The notes under the pieces: model-generated
Database searches by the model: none
Told to the model about the DNA's origin: nothing
The model's input: only the letters and a program-made list of their open reading frames with translations
Position numbers and translations under genes: made by a program
In this document: positions 1 through 7,877 of the stretch, piece after piece
How positions within the stretch are numbered: position 1 is the stretch's first letter
How the letters are laid out: every line of letters starts with the position of its first letter
NCBI RefSeq assembly: GCF_900626285.1
Contig: NZ_LR131147.1
Span: 1,735,654 to 1,799,653 of the forward strand
Direction: 5' to 3'
DNA length: 64,000 nt
Origin: Intestinimonas massiliensis (ex Afouda et al. 2020)
GTDB taxonomy: Bacteria; Bacillota; Clostridia; Oscillospirales; Oscillospiraceae

Positions 1-684
1 GACCTGGAGGGCAGGCCCCACCCCATTGAGCTCATCGAGGCCGTGTGTCAGGCCGCCCCCGGCTGCCGGGTGCGGCTGGGCTCTCTGGAACCCCGCACCA
101 TCACCCAGGACTTCTGCCGCCGGGGAGCCGCCCTGCCCAACCTGTGTCCCCACTTCCACCTGTCCATGCAGTCGGGGTGCGACAGCGTTCTGCAGCGGAT
201 GAACCGGAAATATGATACCGGGCGGTATTATGAGAGCGTCAGATTACTGAGAGACTACTTTGACCGGCCCGGAATCACCACCGATCTCATCGTGGGGTTT
301 CCCGGGGAGACCGAGGAGGAGTTTCAGACCACCCTGGATTTTATTCAGAAGTGCGCCTTCTCCGCCATGCACATCTTCCCCTACTCCCGCCGCACCGGCA
401 CCCCCGCCGCCGCCATGCCGGATCAGGTACCCAACGCGGTGAAGGAGGAGCGGGCCCACCGGGCGGGAGAGGTGGCCCGCCAGCTGCACCGGACCTGGCT
501 GGAGAGCTGGGTGGGCGAGACCCTGCCGGTGCTCTTCGAGGAGGAGAAGGACGGCCTGTGGCGGGGCCACACCCCCAACTATACCGAGGTGTTTGCCCCC
601 GGCGAGGGATTACACAATGTGATCCGGGACGTAAAAATAACAGGCCTTCATAACGAAGGCCTGTTGGGGACGGTCAATCTGTGA
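1..684 (+). CDS. mtaB: MtaB-type tRNA methylthiotransferase, C-terminal part (5' end outside window)
   Basis: The frame is open from base 1, so the gene is cut by the window edge and only about 227 C-terminal residues remain. What is visible is the second half of a radical-SAM methylthiotransferase core (the stretch with LSMQSGCDSVLQRMNRKY and TDLIVGFPGETEEEF), followed by a short TRAM-like RNA-binding tail. These motifs match the MiaB/MtaB/RimO family. The tail pattern (HTPNYTEV...ITGL) fits MtaB, which puts a methylthio group on t6A at position 37 of ANN-decoding tRNAs. The N-terminal UPF0004 domain and the CxxxCxxC cluster lie upstream of the window. The last codons overlap both a terminator and the convergent downstream gene. 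Confidence 0.88.
   Translation, partial: DLEGRPHPIELIEAVCQAAPGCRVRLGSLEPRTITQDFCRRGAALPNLCPHFHLSMQSGCDSVLQRMNRKYDTGRYYESVRLLRDYFDRPGITTDLIVGFPGETEEEFQTTLDFIQKCAFSAMHIFPYSRRTGTPAAAMPDQVPNAVKEERAHRAGEVARQLHRTWLESWVGETLPVLFEEEKDGLWRGHTPNYTEVFAPGEGLHNVIRDVKITGLHNEGLLGTVNL
639..665 (-). terminator. Rho-independent terminator of the FUSC gene, inside the mtaB 3' coding end
   Basis: An 11-bp perfect stem (639-649 with 655-665) has a 5-nt loop. On the minus strand it is followed by a T-rich run, the complement of the A-rich bases at 633-640. The T-run lies on the minus side only, so it should stop transcription from the minus-strand membrane protein gene. It lies wholly within codons of mtaB. Confidence 0.75.
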
Positions 685-1225
685 TCTTTTTCCCGGTGAA
701 CCTGGCTTTGAGCGCCGCCTGCCAGGCGTCCAGCCGCTCCCGGGGGAGCAGCCAGTTGATCAGCAGGGACATGACCACGCCCACCCCGGTGTCCAGCATC
801 CGGTTGAGGGAGTAGGAGACGTAGTCGTCCGGCCCCACGCTGAACAGCAGCAGGCAGAGCACCACGCCGCCGGGCTGCACGGCCCCCACCCAGAAGATCT
901 GGGCCAGGATGATGAGGATGACCACGCCCACGAACAGGAGGGGCACCAGCAGCAAATGGTTGTCCCCCTTCGGGTAGAAGATCAGGTAAATCCGATAGAG
1001 GGCGATTCCTAAGAATCCGCCGATGATGGTGCCGAACAGGCGGTTGCCCCCGTGGAGCTTGGAGTGGTCCATATTGGCCCCCATGCCGAAGATGGCGCCG
1101 ATACAGGCAAAGGCAGGGTTCCGGCCCAGAAAGTAGTAGATCAAGGCGCAGAGGGAGGCGGAAAGGGCGGTCTTGAGGTTGCGCAGTCCAATGTGGATGG
1201 CGGGCTTCTGGTCGGCTTCTTTCAC
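674..1225 (-). CDS. FUSC/aromatic acid exporter family membrane protein
   Basis: A protein of about 183 residues with roughly five hydrophobic segments: a short cytoplasmic start, paired helices around residues 20-60, another pair around 85-125, and one near 150. The IGLRNLKTALSASLCALIYYFLGRNPAFACIGAIFGM region is typical of the ArAE_1/FUSC-like N-terminal module, cited here only as a family signature. It is much shorter than full FUSC transporters, but this length is usual for the short Firmicutes members. The chosen start is GTG at 1225, about 10 bases after AGGAG; an upstream in-frame GTG at 1234 is only one base from that site. The end overlaps mtaB by 11 bases, tail to tail. The substrate is unknown. 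Confidence 0.7.
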   Translation of the reverse strand: MKEADQKPAIHIGLRNLKTALSASLCALIYYFLGRNPAFACIGAIFGMGANMDHSKLHGGNRLFGTIIGGFLGIALYRIYLIFYPKGDNHLLLVPLLFVGVVILIILAQIFWVGAVQPGGVVLCLLLFSVGPDDYVSYSLNRMLDTGVGVVMSLLINWLLPRERLDAWQAALKARFTGKKITD

Positions 1226-1335
1226 TTCGATCACGCTCCTGAGCGTTCATACTGTTCTGTAGTAAGATAACACAAAATTCCTGCCATTTCCAGTTCGAAA
1301 AACAGAAAGGCAGATCAGAAAAACAGGAGGATTCC

Positions 1336-2166
1336 ATGAGCCGCGCTGACGAACTGTTTATCCAAAACTGCAAAGACATTTTGGCCCACGGAGTGTGGGA
1401 CACCGACCAGCAGGTACGCCCCCGGTGGGCCGACGGCACCCCCGCCCATACGGTGAAGAAATTCGGTATCATCAACCGCTACGACCTGCGGGAGGAATTC
1501 CCCGTCCAGACCATCCGCAGAATGGCCTTCAAGAGCGCCGTGGACGAGCTTTTATGGATCTGGCAGAAGAAGTCCAACAACATCCACGACCTGAACAGCC
1601 ACATCTGGGACGCCTGGGCCGACGAGAGCGGCTCCATCGGCAAGGCCTACGGCTACCAGCTTGGGGTAAAGCACATCTACCCTGAGGGGGAGTTCGACCA
1701 GGTGGACCGGGTGCTGTACGATCTGAAGCACAACCCGGCCTCCCGGCGGATCATGACCAACCTGTACAACCACCACGACCTCCACGAGATGGCCCTCTAC
1801 CCCTGCGCCTGGTCCATGACCTTCAACGTCAGCGGGCATACCCTCAACGCCATTCTCAACCAGCGGTCCCAGGACATGCTCACCGCCAACGGCTGGAACG
1901 TGATGCAGTACGCCGCCCTGGTCCACATGATGGCCCAGGTGTCCGGGCTGGAGGCGGGAGAGCTGGTCCACGTCATCGCCGACGCCCACATCTACGACCG
2001 CCACGTGCCGGTGGTGGAGGAGATCATCTCCCGCGCCCCCTATGAGGCCCCCAAGCTGTGGATGGACCGGTCCGTCACCGATTTCTATTCCTTCACCCGG
2101 GACAGCCTGAAACTGGAGGGCTATCAGTTCCACACCCTGGACCAGCCCATTCCGGTGGCGGTATAA
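1336..2166 (+). CDS. thyA: Thymidylate synthase
   Basis: Converts dUMP to dTMP with methylene-tetrahydrofolate, the committed step of thymidine nucleotide synthesis. The 276-residue protein has the catalytic cysteine at about residue 157 in YPCAWSMTFNV, the dUMP-binding stretch LNQRSQDMLTANGWN and the C-terminal region AHIYDRHVPVVEE. This form (no His after the catalytic Cys, QRSQDM.AANxWN pattern) is the Bacillus subtilis/phage phi3T ThyA type rather than the E. coli type. The start follows AGGAGG at 1325-1330. It leads an operon with folA (14-base gap), which recycles the dihydrofolate that thymidylate synthase releases. Confidence 0.95.
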   Translation: MSRADELFIQNCKDILAHGVWDTDQQVRPRWADGTPAHTVKKFGIINRYDLREEFPVQTIRRMAFKSAVDELLWIWQKKSNNIHDLNSHIWDAWADESGSIGKAYGYQLGVKHIYPEGEFDQVDRVLYDLKHNPASRRIMTNLYNHHDLHEMALYPCAWSMTFNVSGHTLNAILNQRSQDMLTANGWNVMQYAALVHMMAQVSGLEAGELVHVIADAHIYDRHVPVVEEIISRAPYEAPKLWMDRSVTDFYSFTRDSLKLEGYQFHTLDQPIPVAV

Positions 2167-2180
2167 AAGGAGGGCGTGTT

Positions 2181-2669
2181 ATGAATGTCATTGTGGCGGT
2201 GGACCGGAACTGGGCCATCGGCAAGGATGGGGACCAGCTGTGCTACATCCCCGCCGACCTGAAGCGGTTCCAGACCCTCACCTCCGGCCACGCCGTCATC
2301 CTGGGCCGGAAAACCCTGGCCACCTTCCCCGGCGGCCGGCCTCTGAAGAACCGGCGGAACCTGATCCTGTCCCGGGACCCCTCCTTCGCCCCGGAGGGGG
2401 CGGAGGTGTTCCGTGATCTGGACAGCCTGCTGGCCGCCGCCCCGGCGGACGCCTTCGTCATCGGCGGCGGCAGCGTGTACAATGCCCTGCTGCCTTTCTG
2501 TGACAAGGCCTACATCACCAGGATCGACCGCGCCTGGCCCGCCGACGTATTCTTCCCCGACCTGGACGCCGACCCGGCCTGGCGGATCACGGAGGAAGGG
2601 GAACCGCTGGAGCATGAGGGGCTGTCCTTCCGCTATGTGACCTACGAGAGGGTGGGAACATGTATGTAG
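2181..2669 (+). CDS. folA: Dihydrofolate reductase
   Basis: Reduces dihydrofolate to tetrahydrofolate with NADPH. The 162-residue length is standard. Visible family marks are the N-terminal VAVDRNWAIGKDG (Met20-loop region), DLKRFQTLTSGHAVILGRKT, the NADPH-binding FVIGGGSVYNALL, and the C-terminal YVTYER. The start is ATG at 2181, preceded by AGGAGGG; a longer upstream open frame overlaps thyA and is rejected. The gene sits between thyA and the NUDIX gene, overlapping the latter by 10 bases, so the three are almost certainly one transcript. Confidence 0.94.
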   Translation: MNVIVAVDRNWAIGKDGDQLCYIPADLKRFQTLTSGHAVILGRKTLATFPGGRPLKNRRNLILSRDPSFAPEGAEVFRDLDSLLAAAPADAFVIGGGSVYNALLPFCDKAYITRIDRAWPADVFFPDLDADPAWRITEEGEPLEHEGLSFRYVTYERVGTCM

Positions 2670-3220
2670 ACGACATCGCCGCCTATGTGCCCCGGACGGA
2701 GCAGGAGGCGGCAGACCAGGAGCTGATCCTGGACTACTGCAGGCGGTTTCCGGACAACATCCTCACCCGGGAGAATAAGATCGCCCACTTTACCGCCTCC
2801 GGCTTTGTGGTGAACAAGGACTGCTCCAGGGTGCTGATGGCCCACCACAACATCTACAGGGTATGGGCCTGGACCGGCGGCCACGCCGACGGCGAGGCCG
2901 ATCTGCTGGGGGTGGCCCTGCGGGAGGCCCGGGAGGAGACGGGCGTGACCCACATCAGGCCCCTGAGCCCCGCCATTGCCTCCCTGGACATCCTGCCGGT
3001 GTGGGGCCATGTGAAGCGGGGGCAGTGGGTGTCCTCCCACCAGCATCTGAACGTGACCTATCTGCTGACGGCGGAGGAGAGCGACGCCCTCCACTTCCGG
3101 GAGGGGGAAAACACCAGGGTGGGCTGGCTGCCGGCGGACCGTCTGCTGGAGCTGACGAACGAGTGGCAGATGGACGAGGTGTATACCAAGCTGCTGGACC
3201 GGGCCCGGGCTCTGCTGTGA
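2660..3220 (+). CDS. NUDIX hydrolase
   Basis: A 186-residue protein with a NUDIX box near residues 70-95 (GGHADGE...REAREETGV). The REAREE core that binds divalent metal is intact. The glutamate expected six residues after the first Gly of the box is Ala here, with Glu one residue earlier, so spacing is slightly non-canonical. NUDIX enzymes cleave nucleoside diphosphates linked to another group; the substrate cannot be read from sequence. Coupling to thyA-folA through a 10-base overlap suggests nucleotide-pool cleaning or simply co-expression. The operon ends at the strong hairpin immediately downstream. Confidence 0.85.
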   Translation: MYVDDIAAYVPRTEQEAADQELILDYCRRFPDNILTRENKIAHFTASGFVVNKDCSRVLMAHHNIYRVWAWTGGHADGEADLLGVALREAREETGVTHIRPLSPAIASLDILPVWGHVKRGQWVSSHQHLNVTYLLTAEESDALHFREGENTRVGWLPADRLLELTNEWQMDEVYTKLLDRARALL

Positions 3221-3221
3221 C

Positions 3222-3263
3222 AAAAAAGGAACTGCCGCACTCTCGTGCGGCAGTTCCTTTTTT
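3222..3263. terminator. Bidirectional terminator between NUDIX gene and glycosyltransferase gene
   Basis: A perfect 19-bp stem (3222-3240 with 3245-3263) and a TCTC loop. The arms begin with six A and end with six T, so it can stop transcription in both directions. It closes the thyA operon from the left and the glf/glycosyltransferase operon from the right. Confidence 0.93.
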
Positions 3264-4291
3264 CAGTTGAACTTGTAAATCTTCCGGGCCAGCCGGTACA
3301 GACGCACCGACAGCTTCCGGCCCTGATAGCCGGGGATGTTGCTCACAAAGGACAGGGAGCGGTATTTCAGCTTGTGGTACAGTTCCGGGCTTCTGGAGCG
3401 CAGATACTCCCACAGCTCCGTCTTTTTCCCCAGGGCGGCGGGCGAGCCGTCAATGATAAGGAAAATAGAGGAAATGGTCATCATCATGGACAGGTAGTTC
3501 ACCATGTACCGGGCCAGCTTGGGCTGGGACCCGTACAGCTGCTTCAGGTTGTGGCTCTCGATCATCAGCTTGGTGACCCGCACCTGCTGATCCACCCGGG
3601 TGACCATCACCTTTTCGTTCACACTCTGGTCCGCCCGTCCGATGAAGTAGCGGTACAGGTCAATGTCCATGTAATACATGCTCTTCACCGCAGGCAGGGG
3701 CTGGTAGACGAAAATGTTGTCCACATAGAAGGTGTGCTTGGGCAGCTCCAGACCGCAGTCCCGCAGCAGCTGGGTACGGTAGATCACCGAGTGCATCAGC
3801 AGGTACTGGGAGGGCCGGAACCGGCCGATCTCATTCCAGGAGAAGATCCTGCCCTCCGGGAATACGTTGGTGTACCGCATCACCTTCCGGGTGTTGTCCT
3901 CCACGTGCTCGTAGACGTAGTTGGCGATGAGCATGTCCACCGGCTGCTCCATGGCGGCAAACTCCCGCAGCTTGTCCAGGGCTTCGGCCAGAGCCTTTTC
4001 GTCCAGCCAGTCATCGGAATCCACCACCTTGTAGTACAGGCCGCTGGCCCGGCGCAGGCCCTGGTTGACCCCCTCGCCGTGGCCGCCGTTCTCCTGGTGG
4101 ATGGCTTTGACGATGGTAGGATACTCCGCCGCGTATTTGTCGCAGATGGCCGGGGTATCGTCTTTGGTGGAGCCGTCGTCCACCAGAATGATCTCCACAT
4201 CCTCCCCGCCGGCAAGCAGCGTGCGGACGCAGTGATCCATGTAAGCCGCAGAATTGTAGCAGGGTACGGCAAATGTGATGAGCTTTGACAT
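3263..4291 (-). CDS. Family 2 glycosyltransferase
   Basis: A 342-residue GT-A fold enzyme. The N-terminal half shows the nucleotide-sugar binding motif FAVPCYNSAAYM, then VEIILVDDGSTKDDT, NGGHGEGVNQGL and the metal-binding VDSDDW. The C-terminal half has no clear membrane segment, so it is probably a peripheral cytoplasmic transferase. The ATG at 4291 is chosen because GAGGA lies eight bases upstream; an in-frame GTG at 4306 would overlap that site. It lies 11 bases after glf, so it probably uses UDP-galactofuranose or a related donor for a surface polysaccharide or glycolipid; that donor is inference from context. Confidence 0.88.
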   Translation of the reverse strand: MSKLITFAVPCYNSAAYMDHCVRTLLAGGEDVEIILVDDGSTKDDTPAICDKYAAEYPTIVKAIHQENGGHGEGVNQGLRRASGLYYKVVDSDDWLDEKALAEALDKLREFAAMEQPVDMLIANYVYEHVEDNTRKVMRYTNVFPEGRIFSWNEIGRFRPSQYLLMHSVIYRTQLLRDCGLELPKHTFYVDNIFVYQPLPAVKSMYYMDIDLYRYFIGRADQSVNEKVMVTRVDQQVRVTKLMIESHNLKQLYGSQPKLARYMVNYLSMMMTISSIFLIIDGSPAALGKKTELWEYLRSRSPELYHKLKYRSLSFVSNIPGYQGRKLSVRLYRLARKIYKFN

Positions 4292-4302
4292 GTATCTGTT
4301 CC

Positions 4303-5472
4303 TCACTTCAGCAGTTCGTCACACAGCTCCAGCGCCCTGGCGGCGATGGCATCCATGTTGTAGTATTTATACTCTGCCAGCCGGCCCAGCAGATGGAGGT
4401 TGGCGTAACGTCCGGCCGCCGCCTGATAGCGGGCATAGAGCGCGTTGTTCTCCTCGTTGATGATGGCGTAGTAGGGGATCTCCCCCTCCGCGCCGGTATA
4501 GGCCCGGGAGTACTCCTTCATGGTGGTGGTGATGCCGGGCAGCTCCTGGCCGGTGAGATATTTGAACTCGGTGATGCGGGTGTAGTCCTGATCCATGGTG
4601 TAATTCACCGTGCCGTGGCTCTGCCAGTGATCCGCCTGGTGGGTCTCAAAGACAAAGTCCAGGGTGCGGTAGGGCAGCCGGCCGTACTGCCAGCCGAACA
4701 GCTCGTCCGCCGCGCCGGTGTAGATCACGATTCCCTCAAAGGGCTCCCCATCCAGCAGGATCTTGTCCCCCGCCAGCTTCATCCGCTCCAGGGCGTCCAC
4801 CCCGGTCTCCACCGTCACGTCCGGGTGATCCAGCAGCCGCTTGAACATGGGAGTATAGCCCTCCAGAGGCATACCCTGATACTCGTCCTGGAAATAGCGG
4901 CAGTCCTCCGACAGGAACACTGGCACCCGGGCAGTAGTGGCCGGGTCGATCTCCTCCGGCTTCTGGCCCCACTGCTTCATCGTGTAGCGGACAAAGACGT
5001 GCTCATATACGTAGTCGGCCAGGGCGCGGATCTCCGGGTCGGCGTTCTGCCGCAGCTCCAGAATGGTCACCTTCCGCTCCGGGCCGTAGGCGTCCAGCAG
5101 CTTCTTCTCCAGCGCTTCGGCCTGCTCCTGCGGGAATACCGTCCGGAGGGACACCAGGTTGAACGGTACCGGCAGCTCCAGCCGTCCCTCCCCCTCCGGG
5201 ATGTTGGCCACCACCTGGTGCTGATAATTCAGCCAGGCGGTGAAGCGGGACAGATAGTCAAACACCCGCTTGCTGTTGGTGTGGAAAATATGGGGGCCGT
5301 ATTTGTGGATAAGCACGCCGGCCTTGTCGAAGCAGTCATAGGCATTGCCGCCCACATGGGGCCGGCGCTCCAGCACCAGCACCCGCTTGCCGCCCCGCTC
5401 GGCCAGCTCCCGGGCGGCTACGGCCCCGGCCATGCCGGCGCCGATCACCAGGCAGTCATATCGTGGATCCAT
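4303..5472 (-). CDS. glf: UDP-galactopyranose mutase
   Basis: Interconverts UDP-galactopyranose and UDP-galactofuranose, supplying galactofuranose for cell-surface glycans. The 389-residue protein opens with the FAD-binding Rossmann motif GAGMAG (residues 11-16) and ends that fold with the LERRPHVGGNAYD segment. Family-specific stretches follow: YGPHIFHTN, VNYTMDQDYTRITEFKY and the C-terminal LGRLAEYKYYNMD. Length matches bacterial Glf. The start ATG follows GAGGAAAG. It is the first gene of a two-gene minus-strand operon with the glycosyltransferase downstream. Confidence 0.96.
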   Translation of the reverse strand: MDPRYDCLVIGAGMAGAVAARELAERGGKRVLVLERRPHVGGNAYDCFDKAGVLIHKYGPHIFHTNSKRVFDYLSRFTAWLNYQHQVVANIPEGEGRLELPVPFNLVSLRTVFPQEQAEALEKKLLDAYGPERKVTILELRQNADPEIRALADYVYEHVFVRYTMKQWGQKPEEIDPATTARVPVFLSEDCRYFQDEYQGMPLEGYTPMFKRLLDHPDVTVETGVDALERMKLAGDKILLDGEPFEGIVIYTGAADELFGWQYGRLPYRTLDFVFETHQADHWQSHGTVNYTMDQDYTRITEFKYLTGQELPGITTTMKEYSRAYTGAEGEIPYYAIINEENNALYARYQAAAGRYANLHLLGRLAEYKYYNMDAIAARALELCDELLK

Positions 5473-5578
5473 TGGGATCTTTCCTCTCTTAAGCGGTTTT
5501 TTATGTGACCTATTGTATCATATATAAAAGGAGCCTGTGATAAAAAGCCATTAAACTTTCCTTAATATTTGCTCAGGT

Positions 5579-6151
5579 TTACCGGCTGGAGCCGGACTGC
5601 CCATCCTTCTTCTCCGGACCGCCCAGGAAGCACTCGGCATAGTGATCCATAGCATGGCGGATAACCCGGATAGCGGCCTGCCGGTCGTTTACGTCGCCAG
5701 CCATTGCCTCTTTTCCTTCCAACGCCTTGTACACGGTGAAGAAGTGGGCCATTTCGTCAAAAATGTGAGGCGGCAGGTCCATCAGATCCTGATAGGTATT
5801 ATAGGTGGGATCGGAGAAGGGAATGGCAATGATCTTCTCATCGTTCTTCCCGCCGTCCAGCATGGAGATGTAACCCACCGGGTAGCAGCGCACCAGGGTC
5901 AGGGGGTCCATGGCCTCGGAGCACAGCACCAGCACGTCCAGCGGATCGCCGTCGTCGCCATAGGTGCGGGGGATAAAACCGTAGTTTGCGGGATAGTGGG
6001 TAGAGGTGTACAGGACCCGGTCCAGAATGATCAGGCCGGTCTCCTTGTCCAGTTCATACTTTTTCTTGCTGCCCTTGGGGATCTCGATCACAGCGATAAA
6101 GTCTTCCGGCTGGATGCGGGCAGGATTGATATCATGCCAAATATTAGACAT
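5579..6151 (-). CDS. ppa: Inorganic pyrophosphatase (family I, soluble)
   Basis: Hydrolyses pyrophosphate released by biosynthesis, including nucleotide-sugar formation. The 190 residues carry the family I pattern: IEIPKGSKKKYELDK (substrate lysines), a proline-rich core HYPANYGFIPRTYGDDGDPLDVLVL with the Asp triad DGDPLD, and KNDEKIIAIP. The start ATG follows AAAGGAG. It stands alone on the minus strand upstream of glf, separated by about 100 bases in which I see no convincing terminator, so some read-through into glf is possible. Confidence 0.95.
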   Translation of the reverse strand: MSNIWHDINPARIQPEDFIAVIEIPKGSKKKYELDKETGLIILDRVLYTSTHYPANYGFIPRTYGDDGDPLDVLVLCSEAMDPLTLVRCYPVGYISMLDGGKNDEKIIAIPFSDPTYNTYQDLMDLPPHIFDEMAHFFTVYKALEGKEAMAGDVNDRQAAIRVIRHAMDHYAECFLGGPEKKDGQSGSSR

Positions 6152-6266
6152 AAAAACGTCTCCTTTGCAAATTGGTACCGCAGAGCGCGCTCTGCCGGCC
6201 CGCGATATTTGCGCATGCTATATTATATCTGTCCGGGCGGCAAAATACAAGTATTGGCCGCAAAAC

Positions 6267-6300
6267 GGCGCGGGGCGGAGGAAATCCTCCGCCCCGCGCC
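6267..6300 (-). terminator. Terminator of the spore protein gene
   Basis: A 16-bp perfect GC-rich inverted repeat (6267-6282 with 6285-6300). The A-run at 6262-6265 gives a short T-run on the minus strand just past the stem. It lies 21 bases downstream of the spore protein stop codon. Confidence 0.8.
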
Positions 6301-6321
6301 CAGGCTCAATCCGGGAGCCGC

Positions 6322-6522
6322 TTACTGCATGCCGTTCTCGTAGGCCTGGATCATCTTCTTGACCATCTGGCCGCCCACGGAGCCGGCCTCACGGCTGGTC
6401 AGGTCACCGTTGTAACCCTGCTTCAGGTTGACGCCCACTTCCTGAGCGGCCTCCATCTTAAACTTGTTCAGAGCCTCACGAGCGCTGGAAACCACGGGCT
6501 GGTTGCTGTTGGTGTTAGACAT
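6322..6522 (-). CDS. Alpha/beta-type small acid-soluble spore protein
   Basis: A 66-residue DNA-binding protein made in the forespore that coats and protects spore DNA. The two conserved parts are visible: the first helix and GPR-protease cleavage region (ALNKFKMEAAQEVGV) and the second helix with TSREAGSVGGQMVKKMIQ. Size and the absence of cysteine fit the family. The start has AAGGAG upstream. It is monocistronic, closed by its own terminator. It is direct evidence that the organism makes endospores. Expression should be sigma-G dependent, but I could not assign the promoter with confidence. Confidence 0.95.
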   Translation of the reverse strand: MSNTNSNQPVVSSAREALNKFKMEAAQEVGVNLKQGYNGDLTSREAGSVGGQMVKKMIQAYENGMQ

Positions 6523-6636
6523 ACGCTTTGCATCTCCTTACATGTTTTTGTTTGCGGATCAACGATCCGAACATAGCTTTGCCCCAGCCCGATTTTCTAT
6601 GCGGGAGATCCCCTGCCAATCCATGGAGCACAAAAA

Positions 6637-7791
6637 TCATCCATTTTTATTGATCTTCTCCGGTTCCGCCTTTTGCCCCTGTCGGGTGTAGAGCAGCACG
6701 GCCAGGGCCACGGTGACCGGCACCGCCAGCACGATCCCGAAGCTGCCGGACAGCCCCTGCATGACGGCGATGCCGATGTTGTTGGAGTTGATGATCTGCT
6801 GGTAGGGCAGATCATAGGCGTAGTCCAGCACCAGCATGGAGACGCTGCCGCCGGCAAAGGCCAGGATCAGGGTATTGGAGTCGGTGCCCATCATGTCCCG
6901 GCCCACATGCATCCCCGCCTTGAACAGCGCCCGGCGGGAGATGGCGGGATTCTGGGCGTGGAGCTCGGCAATGGCGCTGCCGATAGACATGGCCACATCC
7001 ATCACGGCGCCCAGGCTGGAGATCAGCAGGCCGGAGAAGAGCAGCCCTCCCACCTGGACTCCGCTGGTGCTGGACAAGGTAAGCAGGCTTTCAATGTCCG
7101 ATACGTTCCAGCCCGTGATACCGCTGGCCAGGCTGAACAGCGTGGCGGCCACGCCGGCGATGATGACGCCGGCCACCGTGCCGCCGGTGGCCACCAGGGT
7201 CTTTTTGGTGGGTCCGCCGATGAGATACATGGTGACCAGGGTGGTGACGATGCAGAGGAACACCGCCACCCAGAAGGGAGACCAGCCCCGGTACACCAGG
7301 GGCAGATACACGAACAGGATACAGAAGAAGGTAAAGACCAGGCCCAGCGCTCCCTTGAGGCCCTGCTTGCCTCCCACCAGACAGAGGATCAGCAGATAGG
7401 CGGCCGCAAAGGCGTAGATCACCCACTCGCGGTCCTGGGCGTAGACGCTGGTGACGGTGGAATCTCCCGCCACGCTCTGCATGACGATGACCCGCATCCC
7501 CACCGTGCAGCCCGCGCCGAAGAGGAAGCCGGAGGAACTGGTGGTCTCCAGCTTCTGCCCCGCCCGGACGCCGGTGGTCATACGCACCAGCACCCGCTGC
7601 TCCCCCACTCTGGAGCCGTCGGGCTGGAGGTTGTCCTGGAGGATCTCCGTCACCACACCCTTTTCAAAGGTCTGTCCCTCCCGGTTCACCAGGGCGATCC
7701 GCTCCCCCCGGTTGATCCAAAGGATAAACAGCACAAATACCGCCAACAGGAGCAGCGGGATGCCCCACCGCAGAAAACGTGATTTGGTCAT
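6637..7791 (-). CDS. YibE/F family membrane protein
   Basis: A 384-residue integral membrane protein. It has one N-terminal anchor (about residues 8-26), an extracytoplasmic stretch of about 100 residues, then seven or so hydrophobic helices. The stretch MGTDSNTLILAFAGGSVSMLV and the segment LGAVMDVAMSIGSAIAELH are characteristic of the YibE/F-like family, whose function is not established. It lacks a close co-transcribed partner, standing between the spore protein and a phosphatase gene. The start ATG follows GGAG nine bases upstream. Confidence 0.85.
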   Translation of the reverse strand: MTKSRFLRWGIPLLLLAVFVLFILWINRGERIALVNREGQTFEKGVVTEILQDNLQPDGSRVGEQRVLVRMTTGVRAGQKLETTSSSGFLFGAGCTVGMRVIVMQSVAGDSTVTSVYAQDREWVIYAFAAAYLLILCLVGGKQGLKGALGLVFTFFCILFVYLPLVYRGWSPFWVAVFLCIVTTLVTMYLIGGPTKKTLVATGGTVAGVIIAGVAATLFSLASGITGWNVSDIESLLTLSSTSGVQVGGLLFSGLLISSLGAVMDVAMSIGSAIAELHAQNPAISRRALFKAGMHVGRDMMGTDSNTLILAFAGGSVSMLVLDYAYDLPYQQIINSNNIGIAVMQGLSGSFGIVLAVPVTVALAVLLYTRQGQKAEPEKINKNG

Positions 7792-7821
7792 AAGCTTTGC
7801 TCCGCCTTTCTATTTGAAAAA

Positions 7822-7850
7822 GATTCCCGGCGGCTGTGCCGCCGGGAATC
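7822..7850 (-). terminator. Terminator of the secreted phosphatase gene
   Basis: A 12-bp perfect stem (7822-7833 with 7839-7850) with a 5-nt loop, followed on the minus strand by a T-run (A-run 7816-7821). It sits 27 bases past the phosphatase stop codon. Confidence 0.87.
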
Positions 7851-7877
7851 TGTGTCTCACTCAGTTGTACCGTCCGC

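Noticed and set aside
1336..2166. Thymidylate synthase thought to be damaged because PCH at the catalytic cysteine is PCA
   Set aside because: This is the normal form of the Bacillus/phi3T ThyA type; the cysteine and other conserved stretches are present.
6523..6600. A sigma-G promoter for the spore protein
   Set aside because: A GCATA-like box is present, but the -10 match is poor and I could not support the spacing.
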